Assembly: GCA_008638375.1 (NCBI GenBank)
Contig: CM018032.1
Span: 31,553,751 to 31,617,750 of the forward strand
Direction: 5' to 3'
Length of the DNA: 64,000 bases
From: Nyssa sinensis
Taxonomy: Eukaryota; Streptophyta; Magnoliopsida; Cornales; Nyssaceae
Shown here piece after piece: positions 10,817-23,002 of this stretch. A program made the translations under genes and the position numbers. Positions within the stretch are counted from its first letter, which is position 1. The number at the start of each line of letters is the position of its first letter. Under the pieces are notes generated by a model that saw only the letters and a program-made list of their open reading frames with translations, did not search any database and was not told the origin of the DNA.

Positions 10817-13800
10817 TGTCACGACCCGAAACCCACCCTATGCGGATCTCGTGTCGCGGGGCCGACCCGAAGGCCGTCCCTACTTTTTCCGTTCCTGTAT
10901 CATAGTACTAACATGCAATGTACTAAAAATTTAAAACAATAAACAGCGGAAGTCTTATTAATACATGACATAGTTCTACAAAATTCAAAATGAGAACTAA
11001 ACCGTAACCAGCACCCGGGGGTGGTGAATACATGGGAGAACTAACATAGACTGATACAATACTTCAAAATGCCCCCCCTACGCTTTCAGACTCCTACTGG
11101 GGTCTCGCAGCGTCATCACCTGAAATGGGGTAAATGGGGTGGAATGAGCTACAAAGCTCAGTAAGTAAAACAGATCTCCAACACTGGTATCGATGATCAA
11201 TGTGTATCCATGAATAGATAATGATAGCCAATCATAAGGAAGGAGATGCTGTGATAGCCAATGAAACATAATTGCCACGAGGGCCAATGAAAGGTAATCA
11301 CAATACACAATCAGAAGTAATAGTGTAAAATGAAAGTATAACAACAATGAAGTACTGCCACAATGAACCGATCACAATCAAATCAATCAATGCAAGTCTT
11401 TCGAGACTTGAAGAATTATAAGGAAATAGTGCCATTCAACAATCAATTCTGTTAATCATAAGAGATGCTGTTATTCTGTTTCAGGGCTCGGCAGACCCTC
11501 GATCTTTTGGGGCCCGGCATACCCCCCAGTCAATTCCAATGATTTGCCATTTGTCCGTTCACGGACTTGACCCGTAGGTCTCATTTAATCAGATAGCATC
11601 AGATGGTTGTTGTGACTGAGCACAACTCCCGTGTCCATAAACATGTCATGATCATACTAATTCCATAGAATATAAAAATGGAATATCATTCATTCAATGA
11701 GGATACAGTAGTAGGCCTTTTAAGGCATGGTTCAACATGATAACAATGATATAGCAATCAATCAAGGTCCACTAGATAGAACAATATCACAAAGTGGATA
11801 GCAATAACATATCTGCTTTCAAAGCACAGTGAAACATGATAACAGTGATACATCAGTCAATGATATGTCCACAAGATAGAAAATATCAAAATGTGGAACA
11901 CATGGATATCAATACTTTCAAGAGTACGAGTTTGGCAGTAAAAGAATAAACTTGGCTTGTGGGAACACCACATGTAAGAGAAAGTGATCCACTTACTTCT
12001 ATCGTGCTTCTATCTTAGAAATCCGTGAGTATACCCTTGCCTTTTGAGTTCCCTATATATCAGTGAATACGGTTCAGAATAAATACTACTCATCAAATTT
12101 TATGCTTTTCTATCATGAGTATTTCAAATACTATTTTAGACTTTACCATTGAGTCCGGAATGCCGAAGAAAGTCGGTTTAGGCTTTCGCGGAATTCCATT
12201 TGGACTTTTGTACTAAAAAGGGCAAAATAGTCATTTTGCACTTTTACGGTATTTTATCCTTCGGGGTTCCGTCTCGTAAAACGGACCCCACCATTGGACT
12301 CAGAACGTCCGAGATAATAGGTTTTGACTATTCATTTGTGTCGTTTGGACTTCGTTTGACCTCTTTTTGGAATAGGGGCATTATTGTAAAATTAATATTT
12401 AATTAATTTTTTATACTTTGGGCAACAGTGTAATTTCCCAAACTATTTGGGGCCGGTTTATAAATCACATAAGCTGCGGTCTGAACTAGTTGGTTCAGAC
12501 CTAAAAACCCTAGACCGGTCCACCCTTGCCCTGAACCAAACGGTTCACTTTCATTCAAGAACCGGATTTCAATAACCCAATTCCCTATCCTTATCCCTGT
12601 TTCGGTTAACCCCAAAACCCAATTTCTATTTATTATTCCTGCAACCAAACATGCCCAAATCCATTTAATTAGAAACCCAAAACGACACAGCTTCGGTCCG
12701 TTTCATATCCGGTCGGGTACCGACCCGATCCGAACCCGGATCCATCCCAGTTTTGACCCGATAGCCCCACGCTTTTCCGATCGTCTTCCCCACGTCTCCG
12801 GTAGGGTTCCGGCGTGTACAGTCACCTTCTCCGGTGACGGTGACTCATTTTCCGGTGAGATTTCGACCCTTTTTAAATGTCATTCTCTTCCCCTTCTCCT
12901 AAGGATTTCAAATCCATTTTCCATTTCCTTTAAATCCCTTTATAACTTCACGAAATAGAGCCTAAGTATCTCCGGCCGATTTTTCGGTGACCCATATCCT
13001 TCCTATTTCGTGACTATTTGTACACTGTTTTGACCCTAATCCATATTAAATGGTTTCCTGCATCTCTAAGGATTATTTTCATAAACAAACATCAAAGTTT
13101 TAAGCATGAATTCATGGAACCCGAAATTATCCATGAAACCTGCAACTTGGAATATCTCCATGGTTTCTAAACCTTTTTCTATCATTTTTCTTGCATTTAA
13201 AAGCTAGAAGCATGCTTATTAAGACCCTGAATTTAGATCAAATATACATGCTTAAAATCTCAAAAACAGAACTTGATGTACTTACCTGGGTTTCGGATTT
13301 CAGCTCCCTATGACCCTCCAAACCTCCTGTTTATGCTCCTTAGCTCTTTGCCAAAGTGTTCTACCAAATTTGGTCTCGTTTGTGCCTTTAAACCCACACC
13401 CGTAGGCTTATATTTGTAGAGAGAGTTTCCACCGCCTCTCTCTCTTTTCTCTCTCTCTCTCTCGGTTCCTCCCCCTTCTATGGCCTCTTTCCTTGACCTA
13501 GAACCTGTGCTCTCTCTGCCAAATGCAACCTTTGCATTAAATGGCTTGGAGACTTGTTGGGCACTTATGTATATATATATATCATATTATATATATATAT
13601 AACACACACATTTCTCACATAGCCGACACACACACTTTCTTTGGTGCCTGCATACTGCCCAAGGCAGTTCCCCTTTTTTCCTTTTTCCTTTCTTTTTGTT
13701 TCTTATGTAATTATACATATATACATAAATACATCATACATGTATAATACATTATATCTTATACATATATACACATGAAATACACTTCTTTTATACATGT

Positions 13801-14101
13801 ATATACATGTATATGTGGGGGTCTAATTCTATTTTAAATCATATTGCATACACTGATTTCAATCAAGCTACGTATCTACATTCACGTATGCATGCATGGG
13901 AATGCGTGCATGCACGCATTTCGATGCAATGCCCTGTGATGCTCGGGTGTTACCCAGCCTTGGTCATTCATTTCCGTGATTACAGTCTCCAGTCTTTCAT
14001 TTCCATGAAAATATTATGACATTCATATCTTATCGTTTAAGTTACATGTTTTAACCGACCTACCTCGGTATACGTGACGTATCCCGGGTCGGGATATTAC
14101 A
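10817..14101 (-). repeat. 5' LTR of the complete gypsy element (3285 bp)
   Basis: Same termini and internal layout as 2780-6061. Differences seen by eye are mostly C/T and G/A transitions. There are small indels in the AT microsatellite near 13570, an extra ~8 bases near 13755 and one fewer base near 13845. It is followed at 14102 by AGTCC and the older gag remnant, so the array inserted into a pre-existing element. Confidence 0.93.
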
Positions 14102-14990
14102 AGTCCTATGAAGTCTGTCCCTGAGGACAGTTGGCCCTAACATGGCCTATCTAGTGGCAGGTATAACAAAGTTGAGGAGTTCTCCACCCTTGAACCTATA
14201 CCGGAGGTGGAAATGATCTCTGACTCGGCCTAGCCCCGTATCCCTGACTGGGACCCCTCTGGGGGCAATTGGCCACTCTATGGCCAAGTTGTCCACATTG
14301 ATAGCAAGTAATAGATCTCTGGGATACTCCCCCTTAGGAAGCAGTAGACATAGTAGGCTGGGGGGCTAAAAATTGAACAGGCCCCTACAGTGTCGGTGCG
14401 GAAGAAGTACCACCACAATACCTCTTCTACGGTCTCCCACCAGTGTAAACTGGGGCAGATGTAGAAGCCTGAGCTGTACTTTCCCCACTCTGTGTTCGGG
14501 ACTCTCTAATCCCTCTAAGGTTGGCTAACTCCCTCTCCACCTTGGTGGCCCTGACCACTGCCTCATCGTAGGTCTTAATAATGTGGCTTGGCAGTTTATC
14601 CCTGATGGAGGTCTTCAACCTCCTGACAAAGTAAAGGACCCTCAGTCGCTCCTCTTGAATAATATGTGGGGAAAATCTCCCCAATATAGTAAACTGAGAC
14701 TCATACTGAGTCACCGTCATGTCTTGCTATAGGAGAGTCACGAACTCATCTATATACCCAATTCGTGTTGTGTCAAGAAAATAGTGGTCATTGAACATGG
14801 CCAGAAAGGCATCCCATCCCTCCCCAAAATTGCCTATCTGGTCAGCAGCTACTCTCTATGACTAACTAGCCAACTCACTAAACTGAAAGGTGGCACACTT
14901 GAGAATGAACTGAAAATAAAGGATGCGATCAGCTATCTCTATCGAGCAATCTCTACAGATCCTCGTCAATGTCACACTACCCCCAACCGA
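14102..14990 (-). pseudogene. Decayed gypsy gag remnant, insertion target of the array
   Basis: Minus-strand reading gives a retroviral-type gag. The only open piece (14427-14720, 97 codons) has TVTQYESQFTILGRFSP and LRVLYFVRRLKTSIRD, typical of the C-terminal half of the gag domain. Downstream are two CCHC knuckles (CYQCGQLGHRVANC near 14300 and CYTCH.IGHVRANC near 14150, the second interrupted by a stop). At least five stops are present. It is a different family from the array. Its 3' continuation must lie beyond the left edge of the inserted array, outside the window. Confidence 0.8.
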
Positions 14991-16040
14991 TGTGTCAACA
15001 TGTAATGGTAGATCTAGCCGATCTATTTCTAACCCTAAGCAACAGATATAATATGTTATAACACACTTATCTAATCAACACTTATATAACTCACGTCAAC
15101 CATCCCCACCCATTGTTTACAATAAACAAATAACACCGATTTCTAACACAACCCTTCGCGAGGAAAAATTCTTTTAAACAATACATTATACACATACTCA
15201 AGTTATGCTAGTGTCCAACTAGCCTACCAATACTCAACCCTAAGTGAATGCTATCCAAAAATAATGCATTTCTCCATAAGAGAGTTCAACACAAGAATAT
15301 CCCTAAAATTTTAGGTACAAATACTCTGAGTATCCACTATCCAGTCCATACACAAAAATATCCACAAGTCTCAATTCTTATTCTAGCATTCTAAGGTCTT
15401 ATGTGTCTTTTAATTTATGGTTTTCTACCTCATTGGAATTTGTTCATTTAAGGTTTTATAATTCTTTCATTATTTTTTACTTTTATAGCTAGGTAATAAC
15501 CCTTCATGGATCACAACTCCTTTTGTTACTGGCTGATGGAGCGTCATTCATCAACTATAACGCAAGACCTGAGACCAATCCAATCTGTATAGATATCATA
15601 ATCATAATACCGTAACCCATGAATATCAAGTACTAACCTAGCGTACATATATAAAATCAACAAACAACAGTCAATAGCTAACACATAGCCTACCACATAA
15701 CACTTAAGTATAGAATCCGTCATAAGAGTATACATATATATATATAAGAACACAGCCTACTAGGTAGATAACTAGGTCTACAACCTATCTCATAAATAAC
15801 TAGGCATACGACCTACCATATAGATAACTAGGTGCAAAACCTATTTCATAAATAACTAGGCATACGACATATCTCATAAAATATATGGTCTATCATATTG
15901 ATATGTATTTCTAATCTTAGTCAACCACTATATCAAACAATCACATACTCCTAATCAATCGGGAAATCAAGTATAGTGCATAATCGCGCACACCAATGCA
16001 ACATATGCACATAAAACATATCACCCAAACTAGCCCAAAT
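14991..16040. other. Non-coding remnant next to the gag fragment (leader or LTR-like)
   Basis: AT-rich sequence with no credible coding frame. From its position it could be the leader and 5' LTR of the minus-strand gag remnant, but no TG/CA boundary or primer site could be fixed. It includes the short repeat array at 15764-15890. It ends near 16040, where plus-strand protease sequence begins abruptly. Confidence 0.4.
15764..15890. repeat. Minisatellite, ~29 bp unit, about four copies
   Basis: Four imperfect units built on AACTAGG...ACGACCTAT...CATA occur head to tail. Alternate units resemble each other most (those with AGGCATACGAC), suggesting a ~58 bp higher-order unit. Confidence 0.7.
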
Positions 16041-17688
16041 GACATATCTGGTTTTGATATTATATTGGGGATAGATTGGTTGTTTGCTTTTTGGGCGAGT
16101 ATAGATTGCTACAAAGGGAGAGTGACTGTGCATACTTCTAAGGGAGATAGACTTTATTTCGTGGGGGATCGTGGAGATTTCTTAGTTCCACCCTTGTATG
16201 ACTCGAGGAGTTGAGGAGGCTATAGTTACATGTTAGCTAGTTTGATAGCAGATGGGAGTGAGGCTACAGAGAGGTATTACCGCCAGTGGTAGATGAGTTT
16301 CCAGATGTCTTTCCTGATAACTTGACTAGTCTACCACCAAGATGAGAGATATAGTTCATGATAGAGCTTATCCCAGGCACTGTGCCTATTTCCATTCCAC
16401 CTTACTGTATGGCTCCAACTGAGTTGAGGGAGCTCAAGGACTGATTTGCAGGGTAAGGGTTTTATCCATCCTCGTACTTCGTCGTGGGATGCTTCAGCAT
16501 TATTCACGAAGAAGAAGGATGGGACATTACGTTTGCGTGTGGATTATAGGAGACTGAACATGGTCACTATCAAGAATAAGTACTCGTTATCGAGGATAGA
16601 TGACTTGTTTGATCAGCTTAAGGGTACAAGATGTTTCTCAAAGATCGATCTTAGATCGGGGTATCATCAGTTAAGAGTACAGGAGGAGGATGTGGCGAAG
16701 ATAGCTTTTCACACTCGTTATGGCCATTATGACTTTGTAGTTATACCATTCGGTGTGACGAATGCCCGACGGCATTCATGGACTTGATGCATCGCATCTT
16801 TAGTCCTTATTTAGATAAGCTTGTTATGGTCTTTGTTGATGACATTCTGATTTAATCACCTTCTGAGGAGGAGCACACTTTTCACTTACGAACTGTATTA
16901 CAGATTTTTAGGAAGCATCGATTGTTTGCTAAGTTCTCGAAGCGTGAGTTTTGGCTTCAGGAGGTGCAATTTCTAGGCCATGTTGTATCAGGTAGTGGAA
17001 TGTCTATAGATCTTTCTAATATTGACTCTGTTATGAGTTGGGAGAGGTCGAAGAATTTGTTTGAGATTCAGAGTTTCTTAGGATTGGTAGGATACTACCG
17101 TCGGTTTGTAAAGGGGTTTTCTCGTCTTGCAACACCGATGACTCGTCTGACACACAAGGGCATTAGATTTGAGTGAAATGATGATTGTGAGCAGTCATTT
17201 TAGGAACTGAAGAGGAGACTGACTTCAGCATCTGTCCTAATTATACTTGAGGGAGTTATTGGCTATACAGTTTATTGTGATGCTTCACGAGAGGGACGAG
17301 GTTGTGTACTGATGCAAGAGGGTAGGGTGGTAGCCTATGGTTCTCGTCAGTTGAGGAATCATGAGCATAACTATCCTACACATGATTTGGAGTTAGCTGT
17401 CGTCATCTTTGCACTTAAGAGTTGGCGATACTACTTATGCGGGGAGAAGTTTGAGGTGTTCTCAGATCACAAGAGCCTTAGATACATTTTCACGCAGAAG
17501 GACTTGATCCTTCAGCAGAGGAAAATGATGGAATATATGGAGGACTATGACTTTGACCTTCAGTACCATCTTGGGAAGGCCAATGTCGTAGTCAATGCAC
17601 TTAGCAAGAGGTCGATGAGCACTGTTGCTAGTATTGCTATTAGGGAATGGGAGATGATGAGAGATATTGGCGAGTTTGACTTGGACTT
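16041..17688 (+). pseudogene. Old gypsy pol, part 1: protease end, RT, RNase H
   Basis: The plus-strand remnant opens inside the protease at SGFDIILGIDWL. RT follows from about 16446 with [30 protein letters not shown] and the catalytic FVDD near 16830. RNase H runs from about 17260 ([12 protein letters not shown]) through [12 protein letters not shown] and FSDHKSL to [14 protein letters not shown]. The frame is broken by a deletion near 16770, where the NAP.AF motif is damaged, by a stop just after FVDD and by stops near 17175 and 17200. The sequence continues at 21473 on the other side of a solo LTR. It is a chromovirus-type element older than the array at 1-14101. The 5' part (gag, leader, LTR) is missing. 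Confidence 0.88.
17684..17688. repeat. Target-site duplication GACTT (left)
   Basis: GACTT immediately precedes the LTR at 17689 and is repeated at 21473-21477 immediately after it. This is a perfect 5 bp duplication, which makes this a solo LTR. Confidence 0.92.
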
Positions 17689-20600
17689 TGTCACGACCCG
17701 AAACCCACCCTCTGCGGATCTCGCATCGCGATCGCCACCCTCAAGCCCGATGACCCTTGGGCGAAGGCTCACATAGGCAGCGGTTTCGTATAGATGTGCA
17801 ACATACGTTTTGCGGAAGCGTGAAAAACTTTTTCTTTTCTTTTCTCATTTTTAAATTATGCACATCCGTCCGATACTGCCGCTCCATACATAGCATACAT
17901 GGTTACACATTCAGAGTATAACGAAAACTTAAAGACTTAATACATTAATACAACACATATTCGGTTGCCCTAAGGGCTTATTACATATTTTTACATTGTT
18001 TACTAATACAAAATGTACTACTAGAGTTCATAGGTTCTTCAAAAGAAGCTACTTAAACATATCCTCCCAAAAACAGCTAGACTCATCGCCATCGTCCTTA
18101 AGACTCTGTGTTGTGAATCACCTGAAAGAGGGGTCCGAACAAAGTCCGAGTAAGCTAATCTAAGCTTGTGAGCAATTCCAGTATTCGTCATGGGGTTTTC
18201 AATTAGCAGTGGTTTTTAGTACATAAGAGTTTGTAAAATAATCACCGCCAATTGTTCGTATACTTGAATACAGAATATATGCATTCCTTAAAAACATGTA
18301 GCTTTGAAACATTTAAAGTATTCAAGCTAAACTTATACATATGAACTTTAAAACATATAATATATCATGTATTTCTTAAATAGAGTATATAAAACTCAAA
18401 GCATATGCATAATGAAAATGAGGGTGAAAACCTGCTTCATTTTCAAGATCACTTTGTCATCTTTTCTCTTTAATTAGATGGAATTTGTTTCGAACCAAAC
18501 TCCCCTTTTACTGTCAATACTGTCGATCTCATTTGCCTGGGGGATTAGATCCTGCTACCGGGCATTTACTGTTGAATCCCGAAGGATTTCAACCATCATA
18601 GAGGGTGCTTTAAACACCATTTATCTTGTAAAACATTTATTACATGGCTTCTTCAATAGATGCTTTCATGAGTATTTAAAACATGAATGCATAACTTCTA
18701 CAATAGAACTTCAAATACTGGCAATAATCAAATTCAGAATATTTTACATAATTGGGCATTTAAAACTTTAGACATGCTGAAATATGTTTTAAGAAAATTG
18801 TGAGAGAAACCATTCACTAAGCATGTCATAATAGAATTTATAAGGATGGAACAATTTAAAACTGAATCATGTAAATACTGAATTTGAAACTTCAAATAAT
18901 TCATATCTTTGAACTTAAAACCATTTTCAAATCCATGGAGTTAAATCTCCAATTCAAACATAGGGTTACTCACCTCGGTCCTTTAGGGTTAGTGCTAAAA
19001 TGCGCTTTCCCACTTTCCTTGTAGTTCCTAAGAACAATTCATAAATATCTCATCAACTTCACATTCATTGTAAATCATCTCAATGTTCTTTAACTCATGC
19101 TTAAATCGTATTAGATCCTAAAACGATTTCATAAATTCATATGTACTTAACGTAACTCGTATTCTTAACCTATGACACGATTTAATGTGTTAGAAATTGA
19201 ATTTATTTCAATTTATACTCTTCTGGTAGCTCCATAAACTTTAGTTTAAAGTTATTTATTTGACATGTTTACGTGTCGTGTCTTTTCGTATTTCATTTTC
19301 TCGTACACGCCTTAGTATTAATACTTTGGCATTACTTTAATTTATAGTCATCTGACAGATGCTATTCATCAAATTTTATGTCTTTTTATTTTATACATTT
19401 CTTTCGGTCGAATAGACTCTACCATTGAGTCTGGAGTGTCGAAGAAAGTCGGTTTAGGCTTTCTTAAAAGTTTATTTGGCCTCTTGCATGTAAAAGGGCA
19501 AAATGGTCCTTTTATCGTTTTACGTGTCACATTTTTTCGTACTTCGTTTCATAATTTGGACTTCATTATTGAGTCCGGGATGTCAAAGAAAGTCAATTTA
19601 GACCTTCTCTGGTTTTATTTTGGCTTTAGGGGTACCAGGGGTATTTTGGTCTTTTTACCCCTTTACGCGTCTTTATTTTTCAGGACCCCGTCTCATGTCG
19701 TGGACCTCACCATTGGACTCAGAAGGTCCGAGATAGTAAGAATACACTATTCATATGTTTAATTTGGACTTCATTTGCTTTATTTATGACTCAGGGGCAA
19801 AATAGTCATTTTACTTTATTTATTAAATAATTAAATTAATTATTTAATTATTTTTCCAGGGGTCTAATTGCATAAAATCTTCATTAGTTGGGCCAAAGTA
19901 TAATTTCATAAAACATTTGGGGTCAAACTGAAATTAATAAAAGTGTTGGTTTATTGAATTGATTTAAAACCAAAAACCAAAGGGTTCGGTCAGACCTTAA
20001 GTGAACCGGTCCGGTTCACCTACAAACCAACCGGTTTAACCGGTTTGCCATGTAATGCTGACGTCATGATGACGTCAGCCCTAATGGTTAAAATTAAAAA
20101 TGTTTAGCCTTTAAACGTCACCGTTTAAATAACCTATAATCGGATGGATCCGAATTTAACCATAGCCCGACCCGAACAGTGTCGTCTTCCCCACGAGGTC
20201 GACACTGTTCACACCGAACCCTAATTTTTTACAGTTTGAATTTCGTGGTGTTTTGAGCACCCATTTCCTCTGCTTTCTTTTCCAATCACTTCCTAATATC
20301 TTAATACATGTTTTTGTATCGATTTAGGGCTTCGAATATGGTTCAAACGTTGGGTTTAAACCATGATAACCCGAACTGTAAACCCATGGTTCATGCTCAT
20401 TTCTTAATCATTTCTCATGAGATTGAGCTTGGTTTGTTCCTCTACTCAAGAGGTTTTACATTTCATTAACAAGGGTAGGTTTAATCTCATATTTTTGAGT
20501 TTTGCTTTAGGAACCCGAACCTAAAATTTGATTTTTGGAGGGCTGTCTTTAGGATTCTTGATCGCATAGTGGTATATTTGGGACCCTCTTGACCTCAACT

Positions 20601-21472
20601 TGAGGTCTTGGTAGGTCAGAACCCGTTTAGTTTCACCCATTTCAGACCTGTTTTCTTGAAGGTCATCTATGGCAGTCGTTCTTGGGTTTGTCATTTTTCA
20701 GTGTTTTTCTTGTGATTTTTCATGCTTATTCATGTCTTAGACATATATCAAACATCATATATACATAACATAACCGAAATCTCTTAAACACATGCAAAAT
20801 ATTCTAGAGAGAGAATTTTAAAAGTTTTCGGTGGGTTCACCTTTCACCACTGTTTTCTCTTTCTTTTTTGCTCTAAAACCCTTCTTCTCTTCTGATTTTC
20901 TTCCTTCCTTAGCTTCTCAGTTCCTCCCTCTTTTGATCTCTTTCGTATGAAGCAAAGCATGCTTTGCATGCCTTGCTTTTAAAGAGAGAACCGACCTCTC
21001 TCTCTCTTTCTGGTTCGTAGCCCTACACTAGGCCTCCCATCTCATCAATTTTACTTTTCTCTTTTCAGCTTTCTCTTTGATTTTTGCAAGATATTTTTGT
21101 ATATATATACATATAATATAACACACACACTAACACATGGAGACAAACACACACCACAACCGACACACACACACACTGCACTGTTCACACACACTTTTAG
21201 ATATTTTTACATATATATTTTTAATTTAATTATATATATACATGCATACATATTAGGTCACATATATATTTATACATACATGATACACCTTCCATGTAAA
21301 TGCAATGGTGCATTTTAATATTCATTTTGTAATTAAAATAATTATTTCATATATTTAATTAATTAATAATTTAATTAATTAATTATTCTTTTGAGTATAA
21401 AACTCTTCACATAAATTTCCATAATCTCGTAATACGTGCCATATGACCAGGTATCCCGGTTGGGATATTACA
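17689..21472 (-). mobile_element. Solo LTR A (3784 bp), inserted in the old pol gene
   Basis: It starts TGTCACGACCCG and ends GGATATTACA on the plus strand, so the element orientation is minus. There is no internal domain, and flanking GACTT duplications show that an entire element once inserted here and collapsed by LTR-LTR recombination. It carries three ~145 bp modules (from 19421), the double TGACGTCA palindrome at 20057-20079, CT and CA tracts near 21000 and 21120, and about two units of an ~89 bp repeat around 18290-18410. The reading of the old polyprotein resumes after it. Confidence 0.93.
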
Positions 21473-22991
21473 GACTTTGTCGAGTCTGAGGGACATGCCA
21501 CACTGTTTAGTTTGTGTGTACAGCCTACACTGTTGAGCGGAGTTATTGAGGCACAATTACATGACACTGAGGCATAGCAGATTAGAGCACGAGTTACTAG
21601 TCCTGAGGGCTTTGAGGGATGGACAGTTCATTATGACCTTAGCCTGAGGTATATGGGTAGAATTTTCATTCCAGAGTCCCTTAGGGCTGATGTTCTTAGA
21701 GATTTTCATCATTCACATCTAGCAGTGCACCTAGAAGGCACTAAGATGTATCATGATTTACGCCGCCAGTATTGGTGGACGGGGATGAAGGGAGATGTTG
21801 TATGGTTTGTGTCAAGATGTCTCATATGCCAGTAAGTTATGGCTGAGCACCAGAGGCCTGGGGGTTTATTACAGTCTTTGCCAGTAGCCGAGTGGAAAGT
21901 GGGAGTTTGTTACTATAGATTTTGTGATAAGTCTTCCGAGGTCACCTAGAGGTCACGATGCAGTTTGGGTTATTATGGACAGGTTGACGAAATCTGCACA
22001 TTTCCTCCCAATTAAAGTGACTGATTCAGCGGATGTCCTCAGTAGGTTGTATACCCGAGAGATAGTACGACTACATGGGATTCCTGTTTTCATTGTTTTA
22101 AACCGAGATCCACGTTTCACTGTACGGTTTTGGTAGAGTCTTCAGACAGCTTTAGGGACTCAACTACTGTTTAGTACTGCTTCCTATTCTCAGACTGATA
22201 GTCAGTCAGAGCGTACTATCCAGATACTTGAGGATATGCTTACAGTGTGTTATGGATTTCAGGGGTAGTTGGGAAGGTCACCTTGCTCTAGTAGAGTTTT
22301 CCTACAACAACAGCTATCAGCCTAGCATTGAGATGGAACCTTTTGAGGCGTTGTATGGCAAGCCGTGTCGTTCACCGATATGTTGGACCGAGGCAGGGGA
22401 AACAGCTGCTTTCGAGCCTGACATAGTCCGTGAGATCATGGAGAAGATACAACTGATTCAACAACGTCTGTTGACAACACAGAGCTTCCAAAAGAGTTAT
22501 GCAGATAGAAGGCGACAACCTCTATCATTTGATGTTGGGGGACATGTGTTCCTCAAGGTAGCCCCATTATGGGGATTGAGGAGATTTGGGCGTAGCGAAA
22601 AACTATCACCATGGTTTATAGGGACATTTGAGATCCTAGAGAAAGTTGGCAAGGTGGCCTATAAGTTGGCTTTACTGCCACAGTTATCTGGGTTCATGAT
22701 GTCTTCCACGTATCGATGTTGAGAAAGTATGAGCTTGACCCTTCACATGTGCTAGATTGGGTTGATCTTGTAGTGGAGGGTGATGTTTCTTATGATGAGA
22801 GGCCTTTAAAGATATTGGACTCAAGGGACCAGTTTTTACAAGGCAAGACCATCTCTTTGGTCAAGGTTCTTTGGAGCCATCATGGGGTCGAGGAGGCCAC
22901 TTGGGAACGTGAGGCTAAAGTCCGTGCTAGGTATCCAGAGTTGTTTATTCATAGAGGTACATTTCTAAATTTTAGAATGAAATTTCTTTAA
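21473..22991 (+). pseudogene. Old gypsy pol, part 2: integrase and chromodomain-like end
   Basis: This continues the frame broken at 17688. It contains the integrase zinc-binding half (MYHDLRRQYWWTGMKG, then CLIC), the catalytic core (DFVISLPR ... DRLTKSAHFLP ... DRDPRFTVRFW) and QSERTIQ with the last acidic residue. In IVLNRDPRF the aspartate usually found before RDPRF is an asparagine, so one catalytic residue is lost. Frameshifts and stops occur near 21834, 22136 and 22720. The tail (22716-22991) has MLRKYELDPSHVL, SLVKVLW and EEATWERE with YPELF, the chromodomain-like end seen in the array too. Confidence 0.88.
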
Positions 22992-23002
22992 GGGGGAAAG
23001 GA
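22990..23002 (+). promoter_or_regulatory. Polypurine tract of the old gypsy element
   Basis: AAGGGGGAAAGGA directly precedes TGTAGAGATCTG, the start of the 3' LTR. Its place just after the pol frame confirms the plus orientation of the element. Confidence 0.85.

Larger units (their letters stand above)
2780..14101 (-). mobile_element. Complete Ty3/gypsy chromovirus-type LTR retrotransposon (Tekay/Del-like)
   Basis: Two near-identical LTRs (2780-6061 and 10817-14101) enclose one internal region in the order primer site, gag, PR, RT, RNase H, INT, chromodomain-like tail, polypurine tract. The total length is about 11.3 kb. The long LTRs, the initiator-Met primer site and the C-terminal motif ending in YPHLF fit the Tekay/Del chromoviruses; the clade is inferred, the superfamily is certain. 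By eye the LTRs differ at about 14 positions plus a few microsatellite indels (roughly 0.4 percent), so the element is recent. The right side continues directly into an older gag remnant. The left side continues into another internal region, so there is no simple flanking duplication. Confidence 0.93.

Noticed and set aside
15764..15890. CRISPR-like array
   Set aside because: Direct tandem units without unique spacers, in a plant genome; a plain minisatellite.
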